Shown here one piece after another: positions 14,353-18,013 of a stretch of DNA of 18,013 nt. Source of the DNA: UBA2653 sp964572685 (GTDB taxonomy: Bacteria > Pseudomonadota > Gammaproteobacteria > Legionellales > Legionellaceae). The position numbers and the translations under genes are program-made. The notes under the pieces were generated by a model. That model worked only from the letters and a program-made list of their open reading frames with translations, ran no database searches and had not been told where the DNA came from. The DNA is taken from the NCBI GenBank assembly GCA_964572685.1, contig CAZNFJ010000037.1:1-18013 (forward strand), written 5' to 3'. How positions within the stretch are numbered: position 1 is the first letter of the stretch; each line of letters starts with the position of its first letter.

Positions 14353-15801
14353 ATGAAACTTGCGGAATTATTAAGTCCATGGATTGAAAATATTGAGATG
14401 GATATTGAGATCAGTGGCATCGAATCAGATAGTCGTCAGGTAATGCCTGGGATGCTATTTTTAGCCGCACAGGCTCCCTTTGATCATGTACAAAGATATA
14501 TTGATGAAGCTATTCAAAAAGGTGCTGTTGCGATTATTTATGATACAGATGAATTACCTATTGCTTCAGTACCTGCATTTCGTCTAAGTAAGCTTTGTGA
14601 GCTTTTTGGGCCGATTGCCAGCCGATTTTATGGATATCCAACCCATGAACTTAATGTGATTGGTGTGACAGGTACCAATGGTAAAACCACTATCAGTTAT
14701 TTACTCACGCAAGCTTATCAATTGTTAGGGATAAAAACTTTTTATATTGGGACTTTAGGTGTTGGTTCATTAAATGATATTCATGAAACAGGAATGACAA
14801 CACCCAATGCGCTGGTGTTACAAAAATGGTGTTCACACTATCGACAACAGGCTTATGAGCAATTGGTGATGGAGGTTTCCTCCCATGCACTTGATCAATA
14901 TCGAGTAAATGGTGTTCCTTTTAAGCAAGCCATTTTTACCAATTTGACTCATGATCATCTTGATTATCATGGCACGATAGAGTCTTATGCAAAGGCTAAA
15001 GCACGTTTATTTCAATTTGAACATTTAGAAAGCATGATTATTAATGTGGATGATCCATGGGGTCAATGGATGATTCAACAAGCCAATCCTAAAACCAAGG
15101 TGTATCGCATTGGTATTCATCAACCAGCTGATATCAAGGTGATTGCTGAATCATGGACGCTCAATGGGATGCATTTGGATTGTGAGACGCCCTGGGGTGC
15201 TATTTCGATTCATGCTCAGCTATTAGGTGAATTCAACGTTTATAATATTTTAAGTGTGATGACGGCGTTACTGGATAGTGGCTTTGATGTCGACACAGTT
15301 CAACAAGTCATTGCACAATTAACACCACCGCCTGGTCGAATGGAAGTGGTTTCCACTAGACCTTTGGTGGTTGTGGATTATGCACATACGCCAGACGCTT
15401 TGGAAAATGCATTAAAAACCTTAAAGGATTTTCAACAAAAAACAACTTCAGGTCGATTATTTGTCATTTTTGGTTGTGGTGGAGATAGAGATCCATATAA
15501 AAGGCCCATCATGGGAGAGATTGCCAGTCGATATGCTTATGGGGTTTTTGTGACAAGTGATAATCCAAGACATGAGAATCCGCACCAAATTATCGAACAA
15601 ATTGTAGCAGGTATTCCCTTATCAACGAAAATGATGTCAATTACCGATAGAAAGTTAGCGATCATGAGTTGTCTGGAAGAAGCACATCCTGAAGATATTA
15701 TTTTGATTGCTGGTAAAGGCCATGAAAATTATCAAATCATCGGTGATAGCAAAGCACATTTTTCCGATCAAGAGATTGTGAACAGTTTTTTTAAGGAATA
15801 A
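14353..15801 (+). CDS. murE: UDP-MurNAc-L-Ala-D-Glu:meso-DAP ligase MurE
   Basis: MurE adds the third stem-peptide residue to the cytoplasmic peptidoglycan precursor, using ATP. Motifs, numbered from my start: P-loop GVTGTNGKTT at 104-113, TTPNAL, the probable carbamylated lysine K216 in YAKAKARLF, and D403-NPR-406 in TSDNPRHENP, which indicates meso-diaminopimelate rather than lysine. I chose ATG at 14353 (482 residues, MKLAELLSPW, a purine-rich GAGAGAG just upstream) because this aligns with known N-termini; ATG at 14329 would add eight residues. murF does not follow; a YciI-like gene does. Confidence 0.96.
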   Translation: MKLAELLSPWIENIEMDIEISGIESDSRQVMPGMLFLAAQAPFDHVQRYIDEAIQKGAVAIIYDTDELPIASVPAFRLSKLCELFGPIASRFYGYPTHELNVIGVTGTNGKTTISYLLTQAYQLLGIKTFYIGTLGVGSLNDIHETGMTTPNALVLQKWCSHYRQQAYEQLVMEVSSHALDQYRVNGVPFKQAIFTNLTHDHLDYHGTIESYAKAKARLFQFEHLESMIINVDDPWGQWMIQQANPKTKVYRIGIHQPADIKVIAESWTLNGMHLDCETPWGAISIHAQLLGEFNVYNILSVMTALLDSGFDVDTVQQVIAQLTPPPGRMEVVSTRPLVVVDYAHTPDALENALKTLKDFQQKTTSGRLFVIFGCGGDRDPYKRPIMGEIASRYAYGVFVTSDNPRHENPHQIIEQIVAGIPLSTKMMSITDRKLAIMSCLEEAHPEDIILIAGKGHENYQIIGDSKAHFSDQEIVNSFFKE

Positions 15802-15803
15802 AT

Positions 15804-16094
15804 ATGTTTATCATAATAACGAGTTATTTAAAAGAATTACCTCAGGTTGATGAACATTTAGAAGCACATCGAGCGCATCTAGCGCTCGGTTATCAAAAAA
15901 ATTATTTTTTTTGTTCAGGTCCTAAAAATCCCAGAACAGGTGGAATTATTTTATCTCAGTTGCAGGATAAAGATATATTGGAATGTTTTTTGGCTTTAGA
16001 TCCTTTTTGTATAGAGGGGATAGCCAGTTATGAAATCATCGAATTTAATCCAGTACAAAGTCATCCGGACTTTAAAATATTACTTGCTAAATAA
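15804..16094 (+). CDS. YciI family protein
   Basis: A 96-residue single-domain protein of the YciI / YCII-related dimeric alpha-beta barrel family, related to muconolactone isomerase-like folds. Typical features are the N-terminal MFIIITSYLKE, the His pair in HLEAHRAHL, the SGPKNPRTGGIIL segment and the DPFCIEGIASYEIIEF end. The conserved His and Asp are thought to form an active site, but the reaction is unknown. AAGGA is seven bases upstream of ATG, and the gene begins two bases after the murE stop, so it is probably the last gene of the mraZ operon. A strong hairpin terminator follows at once. It occupies the place murF has in a typical dcw cluster. Confidence 0.88.
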   Translation: MFIIITSYLKELPQVDEHLEAHRAHLALGYQKNYFFCSGPKNPRTGGIILSQLQDKDILECFLALDPFCIEGIASYEIIEFNPVQSHPDFKILLAK

Positions 16095-16096
16095 TT

Positions 16097-16145
16097 AAAC
16101 CAGCTCTTTATTTCATCAATTAATGATGCTTAAAGATCTGGTTTT
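16097..16145 (+). terminator. Rho-independent terminator after the mraZ-murE-yciI operon
   Basis: Bases 16097-16110 pair with 16131-16144 in a 14-base stem with one mismatch (104/137). An inner 5-base stem (CATCA/TGATG, 16114-16118 and 16124-16128) caps it. The descending arm ends in TTTT followed by CATTTG. It closes the cell-wall operon. Confidence 0.7.
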
Positions 16146-16189
16146 CATTTGTATTTTCAAAAAAAAACCAAAAATTTCTTAAAAAAACA

Positions 16190-16218
16190 TCGACAAGTTC
16201 ACATTAGTACAGTAAATT
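16190..16218 (+). promoter_or_regulatory. Promoter for the small gene at 16301
   Basis: TCGACA (16190-16195) and TAAATT (16213-16218) are separated by 17 bases. The expected start near 16225 gives a ~76-base leader. Confidence 0.45.
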
Positions 16219-16226
16219 ATTCATAG

Positions 16227-16279
16227 AGGTTCTTTTGTAATCATTTTTTGAGAGTCAGAAGTGTGTTAAATAAGAACCT
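16227..16279 (+). promoter_or_regulatory. 5' leader inverted repeat
   Basis: AGGTTCTT (16227-16234) is perfectly complementary to AAGAACCT (16272-16279). The first arm lies at the predicted 5' end of the transcript, and the second ends 9 bases before the GAGGAG ribosome binding site. It would enclose 37 bases. Possible roles are mRNA protection or translational control. Confidence 0.4.
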
Positions 16280-16300
16280 AAACTTGATGAGGAGAGTAAG

Positions 16301-16561
16301 ATGGAAACTGAAAACAAAACCTTGAGTTATGAAGAACAAACGAACAAAGTCAATAATTTATTTAAAAGATTAAAACTTGAGCAACATAAGATAATCATTT
16401 GTGATCCAGGTAAGCTAGGGGAAAATGAATATCGAGCACTTAACGACCAATTTAAGCAAGAGAAAATCAAATTGGATGAGATGAAAAGAAGTCAGCTCTC
16501 TTTATTTAAAACAGGTTCAATTGCCTCAGTAGAAGTGACCCAGTTAACCAATAAGAAGTAA
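16301..16561 (+). CDS. Hypothetical charged small protein (86 aa)
   Basis: ATG follows a strong GAGGAG (16289-16294) at six bases. The 86-residue product is rich in Lys, Glu, Gln and Asn, with no membrane span or signal peptide. Two helical stretches (about 10-30 and 43-70) are compatible with a coiled coil, separated by a short hydrophobic turn, HKIIICDPGKLGENEY. I recognise no family. It has its own promoter and a structured leader, and ends five bases from the stop of the convergent trhO gene. Confidence 0.7.
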   Translation: METENKTLSYEEQTNKVNNLFKRLKLEQHKIIICDPGKLGENEYRALNDQFKQEKIKLDEMKRSQLSLFKTGSIASVEVTQLTNKK

Positions 16562-16566
16562 AAAAA

Positions 16567-17283
16567 TTAAAGGCAATCGCTTTGATCTAGGGCGATACGA
16601 TCGTCAAAGACAAAGCATTTGCCATCCCAAAGGGATTTGTCGGATGAAATGGTTTGGAAATAACGTAACACTCCGCCATGAAGCTGGTAAACTTTTTCGA
16701 ACCCCAAATCTTTAAGATATTGTGTGGATTTTTCACAGCGCACACCGCCTGTACAAAACATGGCGATGGGGCGATCTTTGTATTCCATTAGTTCGTTTTG
16801 GACATATTCAGGAAATTGTCGAAAATTTGCTGTATTGGGATTGACAGCACCGCGAAATGTTCCCATTTCAAATTCATAATCATTTCTGGTATCAATGACA
16901 ATGGCTTGTGGGTCTTGAATAATTTGATTCCAGGTTTCGGCATCCACGTGTGTATCATCATGTTCATCAGCTTTGATAGAAGGAATGCCCATGGTCACAA
17001 TTTCAGAACGAATTTTTACTTTAGCCTTTTGAAAACATTGCTCATTTGCATAGGTGACCGTAACCCGAATGTTATTCCAGCGGACATCTTGAGTGAATTC
17101 AGCCCAAAAAGCATCGATATCTGCCGGATTTCCACAGATAGTACCGTTTAAACCTTCATGAGCTAAAATAATTGTTCCAAGAATATTCCATTTTTTCATT
17201 AAACATAAAAAATGAGGCTTTAATTCTTCAAAGTCAATTAAATCAACGAATTTGTAAAATGCATGTAATTTTAATTGAGACAT
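16567..17283 (-). CDS. trhO: Rhodanese-type tRNA uridine-34 hydroxylase TrhO (YceA-like)
   Basis: TrhO hydroxylates U34 of certain tRNAs to 5-hydroxyuridine in an oxygen-dependent reaction. The 238-residue protein has the N-terminal acylphosphatase-like domain (FYKFVDL..., GTIILAHEGLNGTICG) and a rhodanese domain (about 120-230) with VIDTRNDYEFEMGTFRGA and the active-site loop C177-TGGVRC183. E. coli YceA is about 350 residues; this is a short version lacking the C-terminal extension, as in several other gammaproteobacteria. No ribosome binding site precedes the ATG at 17283. The gene lies 26 bases downstream of tRNA-Leu on the same strand and probably depends on its transcript. Confidence 0.92.
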   Translation of the reverse strand: MSQLKLHAFYKFVDLIDFEELKPHFLCLMKKWNILGTIILAHEGLNGTICGNPADIDAFWAEFTQDVRWNNIRVTVTYANEQCFQKAKVKIRSEIVTMGIPSIKADEHDDTHVDAETWNQIIQDPQAIVIDTRNDYEFEMGTFRGAVNPNTANFRQFPEYVQNELMEYKDRPIAMFCTGGVRCEKSTQYLKDLGFEKVYQLHGGVLRYFQTISSDKSLWDGKCFVFDDRIALDQSDCL

Positions 17284-17309
17284 GGTATGAATAAGATATA
17301 GTTAAAATT

Positions 17310-17396
17310 TGGTACCGAGGGTGGGACTCGAACCCACACGGTATCACTACCACCGGATTTTGAATCCGGCGCGTCTACCAATTCCGCCACCCCGGC
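17310..17396 (-). tRNA. tRNA-Leu(CAA)
   Basis: An 87-base class II tRNA on the minus strand, with 5' GCCGGGG paired to CCTCGGT (a G-U pair closes the acceptor stem) and an encoded 3' ACCA. The anticodon stem is CCGGA/TCCGG around loop TTCAAAA; the anticodon CAA (17360-17362) reads UUG. It has a long variable arm, as expected for leucine, and a T arm GTGGG/CCCAC with TTCGAGT loop. It is close in sequence to known gammaproteobacterial tRNA-Leu. Confidence 0.97.
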
Positions 17397-17407
17397 AATG
17401 TAGCGCT

Positions 17408-17435
17408 ATTATAGCAAACTTTATTCAAGGTGCAA
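17408..17435 (-). promoter_or_regulatory. tRNA-Leu promoter
   Basis: -35 TTGCAC (17430-17435) and a perfect -10 TATAAT (17408-17413) are separated by 16 bases. A GCGC discriminator follows, typical of stable-RNA promoters under stringent control. Transcription would begin about 5 bases before the tRNA. Confidence 0.75.
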
Positions 17436-17448
17436 GCGATTTATGAAT

Positions 17449-17934
17449 TTATTTCAAAATGGGTAATCGTGGATTTTCTGGTAGTTGACGATATTTTTGC
17501 ATAAAGCTATCGAAAGGTTGCAGGGTATGGTAACGCGATTCTATTTGAAGACGGTCTAAATAATAAAATGATGCGCCATGCTCTCCCAATAATTTGATAC
17601 AAGGTAAGGCTTTTGGTAAAAAAGCTAATTCTAATCCAGCACCTTCTTTTTCGCAGCGATCTTTTATTAATTGAAGTTCTGAAGGTGATAATAAATGTAG
17701 TGTATTAAAATCATAGGCAGGAATATCACGTACCAGATGATGGGCATTGATGTTTGAAATGACGACCCAATGATGTTGGGGTAAGAGTTGTATTTCGCCT
17801 TTTCGATTCATCTCTTTTAAAAGATTAAGTTGTAGGGCAAGATATCTTGGTGAATGAGGTTCAAGTGACGTGTTAAAAAAAAATCTTAATCCATGTCTGA
17901 TGAGGCTTTTATGATTATTTAATAGAGGAATCAT
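17449..17934 (-). CDS. Hypothetical protein (161 aa)
   Basis: A soluble protein, basic in its N-terminal half and with no signal peptide or membrane span, that I do not recognise. It contains hydrophobic strands (HWVVISNINAHHLV), an acidic helix (LSPSELQLIKDRCEKEGAG) and a tail ending in PENPRLPILK. ATG at 17934 has no clear ribosome binding site, and an in-frame stop lies eight codons upstream, so no earlier ATG is available. A TTGACT in the upstream region has a -10-like TACAAA at 17 bases, but that would overlap the start codon. The stop is only 13 bases from the tRNA-Leu promoter, so read-through into the tRNA is possible. Confidence 0.7.
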   Translation of the reverse strand: MIPLLNNHKSLIRHGLRFFFNTSLEPHSPRYLALQLNLLKEMNRKGEIQLLPQHHWVVISNINAHHLVRDIPAYDFNTLHLLSPSELQLIKDRCEKEGAGLELAFLPKALPCIKLLGEHGASFYYLDRLQIESRYHTLQPFDSFMQKYRQLPENPRLPILK

Positions 17935-18013
17935 TTGTATTTTATCGATCCATTAGAGTCAAAATAATCCCTTATTGTATCATAATATTATACTTTATAA
18001 CAGTTTATTTATT
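17935..18013. other. AT-rich right edge
   Basis: Contains several TATAAT/TACAAT-like strings on the minus strand that could be -10 elements for the gene at 17449-17934; the -35 regions cannot be judged because the window ends. Confidence 0.35.

Noticed and set aside
17310..17396. tRNA as a phage attachment site
   Set aside because: No second copy of its 3' end and no integrase gene appear in the window.
1..18013. CRISPR array, prophage or integrated plasmid
   Set aside because: No regularly spaced repeats and no phage, integrase or replication genes. Apart from the transposase relic, the recognisable genes are chromosomal housekeeping, envelope or transport genes.

Overview
The window is AT-rich chromosomal DNA from a gammaproteobacterium. 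The genes present (murE with the meso-diaminopimelate DNPR motif, mraZ-rsmH-ftsL-ftsI-murE, nrdR-nusB-pgpA, glyA, an RND pump) and several compacted gene orders suggest a reduced-genome or host-associated lineage, possibly in or near the Legionellales. That placement is inference; there is no 16S gene here to test it.

Left part, minus strand (about 263-4692): a periplasmic adaptor and an RND inner-membrane pump form an operon joined by TAATG. A 54-residue secreted four-cysteine peptide, too short for ordinary gene calling, follows 28 bases after the pump. No outer-membrane channel is encoded nearby. At 47-136 a 29-residue hydrophobic mini-ORF faces the operon. Between 4803 and 5060 lies a decayed ISAs1-like transposase that keeps only its N- and C-terminal pieces.

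Middle part, plus strand (5225-10174): a secreted hypothetical protein, a BON-domain lipoprotein and glyA (serine hydroxymethyltransferase) run together. A promoter and a terminator-like hairpin follow. Next comes a tight chain nrdR-nusB-pgpA-AI-2E family permease-hypothetical protein. The riboflavin genes and thiL, which commonly sit inside this cluster in relatives, are absent. The chain meets a minus-strand coiled-coil membrane protein of unknown function, and the two stop codons overlap.

Cell-wall part, plus strand (10831-16144): an mraZ promoter with GTGG repeats leads into mraZ-rsmH-ftsL-ftsI-murE, the front half of the division and cell-wall (dcw) cluster. A YciI-like gene and a strong hairpin terminator follow where murF-mraY-murD would normally continue.

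Right part: a small lysine/glutamate-rich protein with its own promoter and a structured leader; then on the minus strand a short TrhO-type tRNA hydroxylase gene, a tRNA-Leu(CAA) gene 26 bases upstream of it with an excellent promoter, and a hypothetical 161-residue protein. I see no CRISPR array, phage, rRNA or intact insertion sequence. The least explained elements are the secreted Cys peptide behind the efflux pump, the small hypothetical proteins, and the tRNA-trhO arrangement.
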